A stretch of DNA of 64,000 bases, from assembly GCA_019614645.1 (NCBI GenBank), contig JABWDB010000008.1:7564001-7628000 (forward strand), given 5' to 3'. Each line of letters begins with the position of its first letter. Positions within the stretch are counted from its first letter, which is position 1. This document shows positions 1-10,589 of the stretch, in pieces. The translations under genes were made by a program, and so were the position numbers. This DNA comes from Stratiolaelaps scimitus (taxonomy: Eukaryota; Arthropoda; Arachnida; Mesostigmata; Laelapidae). The notes beneath the pieces were generated by a model, which saw only the letters and a program-made list of their open reading frames with translations, searched no databases and was not told where the DNA came from.

Positions 1-176
1 TGTGTATACTACGGTTTTCCGATACTTTGTTGATAAAAAAAAATCTTAATTCTTCGTTGATAAAAAATAATGTAATAATCTAATTGTTCCTAAGCTGTCA
101 TCTTGTTCTGTTGTTTCGATGCCGCATTTACTGAAACGCATGCCTTAGAAAGAGTGTAAAAAAGATTTATTTGCAG

Positions 177-403
177 GGTCAGTGCGCGGTGTCGAGTCGC
201 CACAGTTTCCATTACCCTACTATAAGTCTGTAGGTGATCTGCATTATGTTGCAGCTGACATGAGTGTAATTAGTACATTTCATAAATTATGCAAACTACG
301 CATGGTTGATAGATTGAGGCGTGCAAATGACTTGAATAGTGGTCAAGCCATCAGTGCACTCGAGGTAGCGGCCAGTGAGCGCATAGGTAATGTCTACGCC
401 TAG
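177..403 (+). CDS. Terminal coding exon of an unidentified gene entering from the left
   Basis: A 3' splice site (pyrimidine/A-rich run then TTTGCAG, AG at 175-176) opens a frame that runs 74 codons to a TAG stop at 401-403. A canonical AATAAA lies at 465-470, followed by GT-rich sequence, so this looks like a last exon plus a short 3' UTR ending near 490. The peptide is mixed hydrophobic and basic, with a helical-looking middle (KLCKLRMVDRLRRAND) and the C-terminus ERIGNVYA. There is no signal peptide, membrane span or motif that I can name. The exon begins with two bases that complete a codon from an upstream exon outside the window. The other frames close quickly. The family is unknown; that this is a real terminal exon is inferred from the agreement of splice site, frame and poly(A) signal. 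Confidence 0.5.
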
Positions 404-464
404 AGCTTCGTATGTAAACTAATATTTGCTAAAACTGCTGTAAATGGGCATCCCTAAGATCTTA

Positions 465-470
465 AATAAA
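465..470 (+). terminator. Polyadenylation signal AATAAA
   Basis: A canonical AATAAA lies 62 bases after the stop of the candidate terminal exon at 177-403 and is followed by a TGAGTGTTTG GT-rich stretch. It marks the likely 3' end of that gene. Confidence 0.5.
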
Positions 471-490
471 TGAGTGTTTGACTTGAATTT

Positions 491-2333
491 CACTTCATTG
501 TAAAATAATCGAAGCAAACGGATAAATAGTGTATATATATATAGTTTATGTGCAATATTATTAAAAGTGGATATTCTTGTCTTTTAGTTTTGCTTATAGT
601 TTATCGCTATTTAGCAGTAGTAGTACTCATTAGAGTTTTCCACGGGGTTCGACTCTGTTCAAATAATCTAACCCGACGTGTTGTTCTTATTAAGGAAGTC
701 TTATCAAAAACAGATCGTTCATAGCTTTATATTGGCGAATCTTACTTAGCTTTCGCTTGCGTCGGTTTTCAATACGCCTGATTTGATATCACATCCAGAC
801 CCGTATTGTTTAAAGCTCTAGGATATTGTATCATACGATATGTTTCATTTATATCGTTTTCGTAAGCCTTTACAGGTAACTTTCAAAAGAAGCCATAAAC
901 CTCGGCAGGATTCATAAGGATGTAAGTCCTCTGAGCCAGGTCACGTACAGCCGTCCGTGTCGTGTAATGAGAGAGCAGTCCAAAACTAATCTTCCAGTGA
1001 CTTCCGCTCAAGCAGTACTGTGGACGTTAAATATTGGCTGAGAGTCAGCCTGAAAACCTCAGTGACTTCCGTTCGTCGCCATAGACCGTCCCAACAGACA
1101 GCTTAAGCCTGTAAACAGTTAGGCTTGTGTCAAGACGAGCCATACAATAACAAAAGGTGTGAACAGTCAATATATTATCAGTAATCTAAAGGCTATCTCT
1201 ATTGCCGATGGCAAATTCGTCCTTGACTTCTAAGGCAATATAGAGAACATGTTATACGAAAGGACAAATGCTGAAGACATTAATGCCTGTGCTGTGAATG
1301 ATGTTTGAATGGGGTTGCTTAAGTTGTTGTCGTAAGCAGACCCAGACCCAATTGGGGATAAAGCTAAGGACGTGCTCGTTGTAGAGTCCTATTGATGTTG
1401 CGATAGTCCGGAGCATACCAGAAAGTCGGAAGCTATACTAGCTTACAAGCAAAATGTACCTTTTGGTGCCGGCGATGTGAACAAAAAAGGTCTGTCCTCC
1501 AACGTTATTAATTCCTATTTTTTTTTATTTTACAACTCCGGGACGTCAGTTACTCTTGTGATACTAAAATCACAGTTCTCCTCAACAATTAAGTTTTAAA
1601 AGTATATAAGCTAGTTATAGGGGAAGCAGTTGGCAATACCCGTACACTCCCGGCCGGTCATATATTGCAACTGGCCTTAATGTCAACACTGGTAACCAAC
1701 CTTACGCGGCAGGATTCCCTCTCTGCAGTGTCACCTCTACCTAATACACCTTACTTGTTTATCCGGATTCGTTTCGCCCTTCCAATCACGGCCAGAGTGC
1801 TGGAGTCAACTCCTGAGATCAGACAGTAGAGTCATCTACGATGCTTTTTCTGCAAATATGTTACATAATATTTAGATTTACTGTGGCCGATTTGCTGTTT
1901 GGGTTTACCTTTCCCTGTGAGCAAGCGCGCATGCATAGAAAGTTAAAGCGGACATCCCACCACGTGTTGAATTAGAGAGAACGCAGAATCGCTATACAGC
2001 TGCAAGTCTAAGCTCAGACTCTCCGAGCCGTTGTAATTGACCAACAGGCAAATAGGTGTGCAGGTCCAGAGCGAATTTAGCACAAGGGCCTTTAGCGCCT
2101 TTCGTCTCATCTTGTTCTTCTTCTGTGGTTTAATGGCATCTTCGTTGTGATATGCTACATTGCGACACCGCTGATACGTCGAGACTACCGGCTTGAGCGA
2201 ACGGCGCGGACGCGGCGATAGGCGTGGATGTGTGAAACGTGCATTTCACAGCGGCAACGAAGAGATTTCCCTTCCTAGGCTACTCTTCGTATCGCCTGCT
2301 GTAACGGCTACAGTGATCTGACCATTTCTTCAG
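491..2333. other. Non-coding stretch
   Basis: Apart from the SINE fragment at 943-1062, no long open frame, tRNA or repeat array is visible. The sequence is moderately AT-rich with short (TA) runs near 535-542. It becomes GC-rich after about 2160, just before the overlapping open frames at 2330-2717. Confidence 0.5.
943..1062 (+). repeat. SINE family B, 3' part only
   Basis: The block shares the tail of the tRNA-derived SINE seen at 28568-28732: GTCCGT near the start, then TGTGGACGTTAAATATTGG and GAGAGTCAGCCTGAAAA. The tRNA-like head is missing, as in a 5'-truncated copy. The same CAGTGACTTCCG string occurs on both sides (about 992-1007 and 1060-1072), which may be a target-site duplication or a small local repeat. 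Confidence 0.55.
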
Positions 2334-2717
2334 GTGGCGGACGATTTACTTCTACCGCTTGTAGCCCCCCCCAGCAGAAGTTCGCTATCCATCCTCCTGC
2401 TCGACACGCCAGATGAACAAGTGCGGTGCCACCGACCCTCAGGGCATTCGACGCACCTCCGACAATGCTTCAACAGTGCCACACAGCTTGACGAGTGGCC
2501 GCAGCACGGCGTCAGTGGCCAGGAAATTGGCGGGTCACGACATGCAGACGTCCCTTCATCATCATCATCCTGGACTATGGCAGCTGAAGACTTCACGGGG
2601 GATGAGCTTCCGCGCGTCATGTCGACTGTCGAACAAGTCCTCAAAATGAAGATTGGGACTCGCTTCCGAGGCTACCGAGCTGCCGCGCACATCGTCCGAA
2701 GAGATGAGCAACTGTAA
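2334..2717 (+). CDS. Possible coding exon, strand ambiguous
   Basis: A pyrimidine-rich acceptor (CCATTTCTTCAG, AG at 2332-2333) is followed by a frame open for 127 codons. The minus strand is open over almost the same bases (2330-2644, 104 codons), and a second plus frame is open at 2413-2649. Such multiple openness is typical of a GC-rich exon, but I cannot decide the strand from composition. The plus-frame peptide has a hydrophobic start (LLLPLV) and no domain I recognise. The minus-strand peptide is serine/cysteine-rich. I lean slightly to the plus strand because of the acceptor; confidence in a specific product is nil. Confidence 0.2.
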   Translation: MADDLLLPLVAPPSRSSLSILLLDTPDEQVRCHRPSGHSTHLRQCFNSATQLDEWPQHGVSGQEIGGSRHADVPSSSSSWTMAAEDFTGDELPRVMSTVEQVLKMKIGTRFRGYRAAAHIVRRDEQL

Positions 2718-2755
2718 ATGGAGAAGAAAACAAATATAGGTAGATTGAAAATTAC

Positions 2756-3130
2756 CCCAAGAAAGGAGACGTCGACGCGGAGAAGATAAGTGGTACCTGG
2801 TACGACGAAACGTGATTTACCTATAAACAAACGAACAATTGGATTCGCTGGGCGATTGCCGGCTTCTGTCACGTGTTTGCTCGAATACGATGAGCGGTGG
2901 CACGCCGTGCTGTCGTGTCGGGTTGGCCCACTCACGTTGATTGATGCGTCAGATAATATCGAAAGTAAATTGAAAGTAACGGATTCGGGAGAGCCACCGG
3001 ACGGACTGTCCTCCTGGTCGACCGGGTCGCCCGTAAAAACGACATCATCCTCACACATTACGACACGTTTTGCATGCGTGTATTCGTCAGTCGTGGTATG
3101 ATCAGCGTTGACACGTTCAGTCAAATTTTG
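2756..3130 (-). CDS. Internal exon of a probable extracellular (REJ/PKD-like?) protein
   Basis: On the minus strand an acceptor ending CTAGACAG (AG at 3132-3131) opens a frame of exactly 125 codons that reaches a donor TTGGG/GTAATT (intron begins at 2755). Both boundaries are in phase 0. The peptide starts QNLTER, contains the sequons NLT and NVS, is rich in Ser/Thr/Asp, and ends with VVPGTTYLLRVDVSFLG. That ending resembles the 'LxPGxxYxLxVxV' strand of beta-sandwich ectodomains such as REJ/PKD modules of polycystin-like proteins. This is a resemblance by eye only. If unspliced, the frame would continue to 2672. The neighbouring minus-strand candidates at 6278-6754 and 8105-8704 could belong to the same or to separate membrane-protein genes. 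Confidence 0.4.
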
Positions 3131-4689
3131 CTGTCTAGATTAGCCGGTAAACTGTGAAGTGTGCCTGTCACAATGCAACGGTGTTGCTTAGTGACGTGCG
3201 ACTTGGGTATATTCTTACTTCGTGTGCTTCATAGCGCCAACTGTCACAGCAGATTTCGAATCGCAAGGTGCGCATGGTTTATTATTATTGTTAGTATTAT
3301 TAGTATTATGATAAGCAAATCGCTTATATCTCCAAAAAAGTGTTAAGTACAGTATGTGCCCAGCTACCTTAGACAGAGTCTCAGAGCAACTAGCTTCAAA
3401 CTAGCTTTCTTGAAAATGAGAAAAAGGATAGCTAGTCTCGAGCATCATCACCAGAGATTGTTAAATTCAGCAATTTTTGAAGGTACAGTGTCCCGCCTTT
3501 ATCAGCCCCTTCGTACAATGGCGAAGCGCATTTTCCGCTTCTATTGCCGAAAAAGGAAATCTCGAACAGTTTTGTCGCCTTCCCATTTGGCAGCGTATCG
3601 CCCACGGCCCTATAGAAGCACCATGACAAACTGCATGAAATTTGTCGATTCGATACGCTTGTGGGCGTAGGGAGCAAACTCGTTGTTGTCCTTTTCACAC
3701 TGAGCTGCCTGTAACCTAAGCAGAATATATATTAGCAATCGTTCGACGTTCCAACGCAGCGATACGACATTCCCGAAATTGAACTCTTCGCGATGAAGAA
3801 GTTGCAAATTTGATGGAGGAGAGAACTTCGGTTCGTCCGTTACAAAGGAGAGAATCTTTGCTCGAAATTCTGCTCGCGTCCAACTCGGCTCGTGGAGTTC
3901 TTCCTATCGAAGCTGCCGATGAGCTGTCCCGTAGGCCGTAACCGAACGAGAAGAACTACTGCAGAATGCAGACTGCCACAGCAGCAAACTAAATGGACAT
4001 CGGCAGCGCATTTGGCAGCGCCGGTAGTGTTCGTCTCAGCCAAGTCGGGCAGGCAAATGACAAAGCGACGACACAGACTGGTGCGGACGACGCATTCGCA
4101 GGGAGAGAAAGATATAGAGAGCGAGCGAGCGAGAGAAACAGCTAACAATGCAGCATGCAGGTGAGATAGAGGAAGTCGACACCAGATCGATAAGAAAGGC
4201 ACCTACCCCGCTCGTGTTGGCGTCAAGAAAGAAAGTTCCTCTTCGGGTGGCGGGCTTCGAGCTGCGGTCCGCGAGGCCTGTGGCCCTATTTGCTCATAGG
4301 GTGGATCCATAATACATGCATATTACGATGAGGGAGAGGTGATGGGGACAGAAAGCGAGAGAGATAGCAAAGTGCTAGGTCAATATGGGGTTTCATAGAC
4401 TTCGTCCGGCGCTCAGGGAAACCGGTGGACGATAGAGTGCGAGGTAGAGAGAGAGGTGATGTCGACTGAGTTTTCTGCTCACATGAAGACTCACGAACTT
4501 AGTGACAGAACACAGTGGCAGCATCCTGCCCATACATGGCCGATCCGTACAGAACTAGCACGCGAGCGCGAATATAGATAGAGGAGGAAAACGATCTATG
4601 CAAATCGGTTTCCGAGCACTGGACTTCAAAGTCCTTCTATTATTCGTGCATTATATTGCATATATAGTAGCATAGTGCCTAAGTACATA

Positions 4690-4724
<35 letters not shown>

Positions 4725-6277
4725 ACATAGAGGAGCATAGTGCCTAAGCACATAATGTATGTATAGATCCATGTATATATATATATATATATATGTTGAC
4801 TACAACACCCAAGGTAGGCTATGATATTCGGAGGCTTCGCCAGCGACCACCGAAGGGGACATAATAGTTTCGGGGGCGGGGGGATATAGGCGAGAATGAG
4901 AGCAGGAAAAGGCGGCAATAGAGAGCGATAGACAAATTTCTACGGAGGTCTCGACAATAACCCGAGGCCCCCGGGCTCTAACCAACTGGACCATCTTTCT
5001 TTGCTGCAGCCTCTGTCTTTGTCAGCTATTCTAGCTAGTGTGAACTAACTAGTAAACATGTTGGGGATGGATCATTCCGCAGGGCCGTATTGTGTCGATG
5101 TGTGAAAGTGTATGGGTGTCCCTGGATGTGTACACGTGTGTCTGCCTATTTATATGCGGAGGACATTAGCTTTTAGCTGCTTTCCCTGGCCCACACGAAG
5201 AGGTGATCCGACATCGAACTACCGGCTATCTGAGCGTAACCCTAAGCCTCTGGTCTTCAGCCTGTTCGGTCTTCATCGAAGTACGGTCAAACGCAGAAGG
5301 CACCTCTCCGCTACTACCACTGACGAAATTCGAACGCAGTGAACCAGTCAGTTCATCTTCGTATTTTTGTATTCACGTCCGATCGCCACTCTCACGAGTC
5401 GGCTAATCCGGATTATACTCTCGAAATGATATTGATTATACAGATCGCTTCGTGTTCACAGCACTGAAAGTGGTACACCTTAGCTAGGGCACTTACGTAC
5501 AAGTGGGGAATGAGCTGTTTAGCTCAATGTGTGCGAGGTGATACACCCAAGAGTGTATTAGTGTAATCGTCAGTGGTCTCATAGCTTATAACGAGTATAT
5601 CATATCAAACGCTTTGACAGAGTCTTGTGACGGATGCGGCGACGATGGGTGCCAATAGAGGAATAAATGCGGCATTGAAATAATTGCCGACCACCGTCTT
5701 TTGTCGGTTGGTGCGCCTCTTGACCCTTTACTAATTATCTTTCAAGTTTAAAAAAATACCCCCTGGTGCTTGGCTGGGTAAGAACCTGTCGACTACGCAG
5801 ATTGCCGCAACCCTTTTGCCGCGGTTGGTCCTCGAGCTGAATTACTAGCTGAGGATTATTAGCGTTCAGGTATGACCAATTTTCTCATTCTGTCGATCTC
5901 ATTTGCATTTACCTTCTTCCAACGAATTATCTAGATGACCCCTTGCGACACGAGGAAGACGTCTGACTTCGTTGGAATCTCCAAAATATGTTCAGATTTA
6001 TCCGATTTCTTCACCAGGGGCTGAGCATTGACGAAGCCTTGCATTAGTGAGTTCCGTGCAGTAGAAAGCACCGGGATATTTTGGCAACGCCAAATGACGC
6101 TGTCTTGGAAGAACGCTTGTACTATAACACGCGTGCGGATATCGGTGTCATCAATAAGCAATTTGCACTCCATCAATAAGTGATCGTCTACATTCGCTCT
6201 CTTTCTCTCCTTTTCTATCTCTCGTTTGGTGACCTCCTGAGGACATGTTATATGAACATGCCTGTGCTACGTCTCGG
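3131..6277. other. Non-coding stretch with microsatellites
   Basis: No convincing exon is seen. Open frames at 3356-3670, 3892-4164 and 5931-6176 lack a convincing pair of splice sites; the last, on the minus strand, reads somewhat like coding sequence. The stretch holds (TA)n at about 4693-4722 and 4773-4794 and AG-rich simple sequence near 4080-4140, 4440-4460 and 6195-6230. Confidence 0.4.
4666..4794 (+). repeat. Tandem duplication around (TA)n microsatellites
   Basis: The unit AGCATAGTGCCTAAG(T/C)ACATA occurs at about 4669-4689 and again at 4735-4755, each copy followed by a (TA)n run. It looks like a roughly 66-bp tandem duplication containing a microsatellite that later expanded or contracted. 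Confidence 0.6.
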
Positions 6278-6754
6278 TCAAGCAGTTTTGTCGGGGATGT
6301 TTTTCCGATGAACACTCTTACATGCTCCACCAAGCTTGCTATTCAGCAATCGAATAAACAAAACGAATACAATTATTACGTTCAATGCTATCAACGTACC
6401 TGTTATTATCATTTGAGACGAATTTCGGAGTCGAGATGGCACTAACCACGAAGAAGGCGCAAAAACCAAAAGCGATGCTCGCCTTCTCTCCACCGAGGTA
6501 TCAACGACGAGAAGAGCTGATACGTCGAGACCAAATGTATCCGTATAGTTTCCCATAATTTTCACGCAATTATTTCCGTTCGGGATATTTTCAACCAGCT
6601 GGCTAACCAAACCAGGGCTTACATTGAAATTCTGAGGTGCCCAGTACAAAGGGCAGAGATTATTTTCACATAGTTTCTCCCGAGGGTAGAAGTTTGATGA
6701 GTTTAGTGACCACCACATTTCGGCTTCGGCTGCCTGCTTTTGCTGGAACAGACA
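6278..6754 (-). CDS. Terminal exon of a probable single-pass membrane glycoprotein
   Basis: A strong acceptor (T-rich tract, TTTCACTACAG; AG at 6756-6755) opens a frame of 158 codons plus stop. In order, the peptide has a QQKQAAEAE segment; an ectodomain-like stretch with two cysteines (CENNLC) and sequons NSS, NVS, NYT and NSS; a hydrophobic span (MIITGTLIALNVIIVFVLFIRLL); and a short basic tail (KLGGACKSVHRKNIP). This is the layout of the juxtamembrane region, membrane anchor and cytosolic tail of a type I membrane protein. A good donor (AATAACAG/GTACGT, intron from 6399) lies exactly before the membrane span. The exon could therefore also end at 6400 and skip the anchor. The family is not recognised. 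The minus-strand exon candidate 8105-8704 lies upstream in the same orientation and may be part of the same gene. Confidence 0.45.
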   Translation of the reverse strand, partial: CLFQQKQAAEAEMWWSLNSSNFYPREKLCENNLCPLYWAPQNFNVSPGLVSQLVENIPNGNNCVKIMGNYTDTFGLDVSALLVVDTSVERRRASLLVFAPSSWLVPSRLRNSSQMIITGTLIALNVIIVFVLFIRLLNSKLGGACKSVHRKNIPDKTA

Positions 6755-8104
6755 CTGTAGTGAAATATTAAAAAAATCGTTTTACACTTATTATATATGG
6801 TTGATGTGTGCTTGTGTGTATATGTTTATGAGTAAATCGCACTGCTGACTGAAGACCTGACCAGAACATAAACGAATACTGTATCTCTCAACTTGGCAAT
6901 CATCGAGTTCGACCAACCTATACACACGCAATTACGCATGATCGCCTTCAGGGCATAAGGCGATCCAAGATAGTATTAGGTATGCACATATACACTATAC
7001 TTAAAATTCCTCGAATAATCGAGAACGATGAACTCCAAGAGTTTTATAAATGATGCGAATTAGAACAGGTATAGAATTTAGCCTAATGATAATAGTAATA
7101 ATAATACTATACTCCGTGTGTTGCACGTTTCATTTTCCACAGACCGAGTTATTCTGGAAGTTCAACGGAAACACGATTCATGCTCGAGTATTACAAGAAC
7201 ATAACTGATATGCTCGTATCGTCAAGTTCTGGCAAAAGCGACCATCTGTATACGGCGGACTAGCCATTCCTATAGTTTGGAAAACGCTCGCTTTATAATG
7301 ATTTTATCTAACGCCATCCCCCCGGTCGCTCATCCAATGCTTTCAATAGTCTCTGTAAACACCGTGGACGATCATATAGTGAAAATAAGAACCAGCAGAT
7401 AGCCTGGGTGTTGGCTGGTGAAGCCAAACAGCTAGCAGCAGCTATTTGGCGCTACACTGGACCAGTACAATTGATTCCCTCTCCTCCCCATGTTAATTGG
7501 CTGCGATCATGTCGTTGTCTCTATTGTCGTCAGTCTGATGTGCAGAGGGCACATCGTCGGATGGGTCCTCGATCTCCATCTGCGATCTCCAAATGAATGC
7601 TTGCCCGGGCTTGTGTGGTCCCTTGACAACTCTCGTGGATATAGAGGCTGTTCTCCGAGATGTTTGTTAACGACTTTGATGGATTTTTTCTGTTCTCGTC
7701 TCTGCTGACATGGCCTGCCCGCCGAATGACGACGTTCCAACGACATTGGAGTAAGTCGGTGCCGGCTGAAGCTATCTGGGACATGCGACCAGCCCGACTC
7801 GAGGTAGGATGCTCGCCTCGTAGAGGAAGGCGTATAGGCGAATGTTACAGTAAGCTGAACAGATTGGCGGATGGTTTAAGTGGCGGCTCTATGAAGTGAG
7901 TCATCAATGTTCTCTTATGTAAAAAAAAAATCGCCATTCGAGACGATGCTTTACATCAGCTTTAGCTTGTTCGAGATCAGTAACATTCGAATCTCGTGCG
8001 ACGTTCACCATACGGTGTCGTGTCAGAAATCATTTACGGATCAACTGTACGTTCTACACGAGAAATGGGTGATAAACAACACTGAAGCTTCGAGCTTGAA
8101 CAAA
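6755..8104. other. Probable intron or intergenic DNA
   Basis: The stretch lies between two minus-strand exon candidates. Several overlapping open frames at 7408-7899 on both strands are short and lack splice-site support. A run of TAATAATAATAATA-like sequence occurs near 7087-7110. Confidence 0.4.
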
Positions 8105-8704
8105 TCACAGAATACAGAGCCAGCGTTTGAGCAGTATGAACACTAAATAGCACTGTCCGCCCAGCACATAGCCCGTCATATCTGCCTTGCAACGGCTGCG
8201 TTTAATGACGTTGTTGAAACTCGAAATCAACCAGCGCAACCCTGCACTGGAACAGGTCAGGATCAAAACATGAGCCATTTTTTCGCTAAGCGACCGTCCG
8301 GGCGCGTCGTCCAATATCGAACCAACTACACTGACAGCAACCCGAGGCAACTCCGGAAGAGTAGAGGCTTCTTCCGATAAAGGCCTCCCTCCGCCCTCTC
8401 CTAATTCAGGGTACAGGGACCAAAACTCGACGCCCACATCAAAGTATTGCTCGCCTATACCTTTACCAGAGTACAATATATCTAACGTCGTCTTGTGATC
8501 TTTTCTTATAATCGACGAGCTTCGGTGGCCAGATCTCCATCGAACGAACTCGTCGAAGGTGGTGGCATCGAACAGAGAACACACTCGATCGAGGTTTTCA
8601 GCCCACCCTCTTCCTTTGATGGGAAATATCGGAGTTACTGAGTTTGTGAGTGTCTCGAAACAGGGAATATGTATTTGTTGAAAGGTAATAACGGTATTAT
8701 GGAT
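8105..8704 (-). CDS. Candidate exon, unidentified protein
   Basis: A good acceptor (CCATTTTTATTAG; AG at 8706-8705) opens a frame that stays open for 199 codons to a stop at 8107-8105, unusually long for this window. The beginning (IHNTVITFQQIHIPCFETL, then SVTPIFPIKGRGW) and the stretch TFDEFVRWRSGH look like genuine protein. The last third contains two hydrophobic segments (AHVLILTCSS and CYLVFILL). The true exon may end earlier at an internal donor. There is an FWSLYPEL string here and a WWSLNSSNFYP string in the exon at 6278-6754. The likeness is weak, but both lie on the same strand and could derive from one gene. I recognise no family. Confidence 0.35.
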   Translation of the reverse strand: MHNTVITFQQIHIPCFETLTNSVTPIFPIKGRGWAENLDRVCSLFDATTFDEFVRWRSGHRSSSIIRKDHKTTLDILYSGKGIGEQYFDVGVEFWSLYPELGEGGGRPLSEEASTLPELPRVAVSVVGSILDDAPGRSLSEKMAHVLILTCSSAGLRWLISSFNNVIKRSRCKADMTGYVLGGQCYLVFILLKRWLCIL

Positions 8705-8819
8705 CTAATAAAAATGGTTGTTTCTTTGATACCTAGGCGTGACTCTATTACTACTGCTGCTACTACTAGAAAGCTCCGCTATCAATGGTTACAAATAATC
8801 CCTATAAATAATTCCTAAT

Positions 8820-9480
8820 CACTGCTCTCGACGATCTCTCCCTCCGCTTCTGTGTGGGCCCCCGCCTCGGGGCCCCTGGGGTTGCGACCCAACGCGGCGA
8901 GCGTTGCGGGGACCCTGTCGCAAGGAATGGCCACCACGGACTCTGGTGTGAGCGCCGCGCCGGTCGCCATCCTCGACACACAATGCTTAATGACACGCTC
9001 GTGAGGGCCCTCAACTCCGCCGGTATCCCTTGCACAAGGGAGCCGCACTTGCGTGCCGCACAAAAGTATGGACGGCCTCCCTCTAATCCCCTTTCGCCGA
9101 GGCCAACACCTCGTTTGGGATGGCACGGTGGTTGACACTCTAGCACCTTCTTATGTCAACCACCGTGCAACCACCCCCGGTTGCGCGGTAGCGCGTGTGG
9201 AGCGGGCCAAGCTACAGGCCTGGAGTACGCCGCACTCCAGGCAACCCACCTTTTTCCCCCTTTGCTTTTGAGACCTTAGGCGGGCACGGCCCCCTCACTG
9301 CGAACTTCTTCGAAGTGGTCTACCATAGGCTGATCCGTGCCACCGGGGACAACGTGTGCGCAGGATCTTTCCTTTTGCAATGCCTGTCCCTCGCTATGCA
9401 GAGAGGCAATGCCATCGCCTTCCTCGGGACAATGTTCGGCCTCGGCCCCAGTCCCCAGCTAATCCCCCCGTTTGCGTTAG
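8820..9480 (+). pseudogene. Decayed LINE-type polyprotein C-terminal fragment (copy A)
   Basis: Conceptual translation, with shifts between frames, gives segments that recur in order in copy B at 59583-60115: RHTMLNDTLVRALNSAGIP, then LVWDGTVVDTLAPSYVN, then ERAKL, ETLGGHGPLTANFFEVVYH, and finally AGSFLLQ with QRGNAIAFL. From memory, this ordered set is typical of the region C-terminal to the reverse transcriptase in polyproteins of some animal LINE-like elements; I cannot assign a clade. The reading frame changes at least twice, so the copy is dead. No reverse transcriptase domain is present on the upstream side, so it is 5'-truncated. It is GC-rich relative to its flanks and ends abruptly near 9480 in AT-rich DNA. 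Confidence 0.6.
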
Positions 9481-9489
9481 AATATTATC

Positions 9490-10235
9490 GATCTAGTCTT
9501 TTCGATATTCATAAATCTGTCTAATAAACTAATGCATCATGATCACGCGAAAACTATTTCGCCGTATCCTTCAATAACGTAAGACGCCTGTCAACTCTAG
9601 ACTAGACTAATTAGACTAGACGGTTTAGCACGGCAGGTTCCGGAGTTATAATATTGTAGTCTTTTCCAATAATCGTCGCGGGTATTATCACCGATAATCC
9701 ATTCTATTTACTATCAAATGACCTACAGAACATATTAGAACACGATTCAAGTAGTATATGCTCGAGGAGTAACACTAATAATAATCATAATAATTGTCAA
9801 AACAAACAAGCTCATTGTGTTCGCAATGAGCTTGAAATCCTTATTTTGGTGGGCTGGTACGAAGCGCGCGCTGTGGTCGCTTAACACAATTCGAATATAT
9901 AATAGCTAGAAGTGCCAGAGTAGCGGAAAAATAGAACATTGATGCGACGGAGACCCTCAGTAAGTTCGTGCATAGCAACCGAGCTAAGCTGGTTATTATA
10001 AAAGATTATTCATCGAGGGAACATTCTTGAATGCGCCGTCCATGCATCGTGGAGGCTGACCACAAGTGCGGAGGGGATGGTGTGTGGATTGCTATCCTTC
10101 AGCCATAAGGGACAAGAACGGTCACTCGTCCACACGTCAACTCGCCTGTTCAGGAAGGACACTGCGATTGAACACAGCGAGAACAGAGGAATAATATGGA
10201 ACTAAAGAATATACCATACCAGTCAGTTTCAATTT
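9490..10235. other. Non-coding stretch
   Basis: No gene is seen. There is a short palindromic area of TAGACTAGACTAATTAG-type repeats near 9596-9623, and otherwise unremarkable AT-rich sequence. Confidence 0.4.
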
Positions 10236-10583
10236 CGAAATCAAGTTTATTTTCGGAACTGCAATATACATACGCTTTAGTTCTCGATAACAAAAATAAA
10301 ATAGGAGGGTTTTTTTGCACCTCAGTTCACATTAATAATAAAAACATTACATATAAATGTACGATATTCGAAATGAAAGTACATAGTTGACGATATCGCG
10401 CAACAAATATACATATATACACAATATATAATAATATCATTCAAACATTACAGTGTCAACAGTAAGTGTAGCCGTCACACTTATCACAATTATTTCACAG
10501 TGTGCATAAATTCTTTTGCCACCTCTGTAAAACTTTTTTGCTAACTTAAGTGAACGAATCTCAGGGGGAAGCGACACGTAGAA
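10236..10583 (-). mobile_element. 5'-truncated LINE copy related to the element at 13532-18776
   Basis: On the minus strand the block starts with a degraded version of the ORF2 C-terminus (SLPPEIRSLKLAKKF, compare SLPREIRSLSSAKKF in the intact element). It continues through a diverged AT-rich 3' UTR and ends with the terminal motif TAGTTCTCG/GGAACTGCAATATACAT also present at the 3' end of the full element. Only the last few dozen codons remain, so this is a typical 5'-truncated retrotransposition product. Divergence from the intact copy is clear by eye, so it is either an old copy or a sister subfamily. Confidence 0.7.
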
Positions 10584-10589
10584 GTTCAC

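Noticed and set aside
5931..6333. Further minus-strand exons after 6278-6754
   Set aside because: Protein-like in part, but the upstream sequence is AG-rich and lacks a usable acceptor, and the phases do not agree with the donor at 6399.
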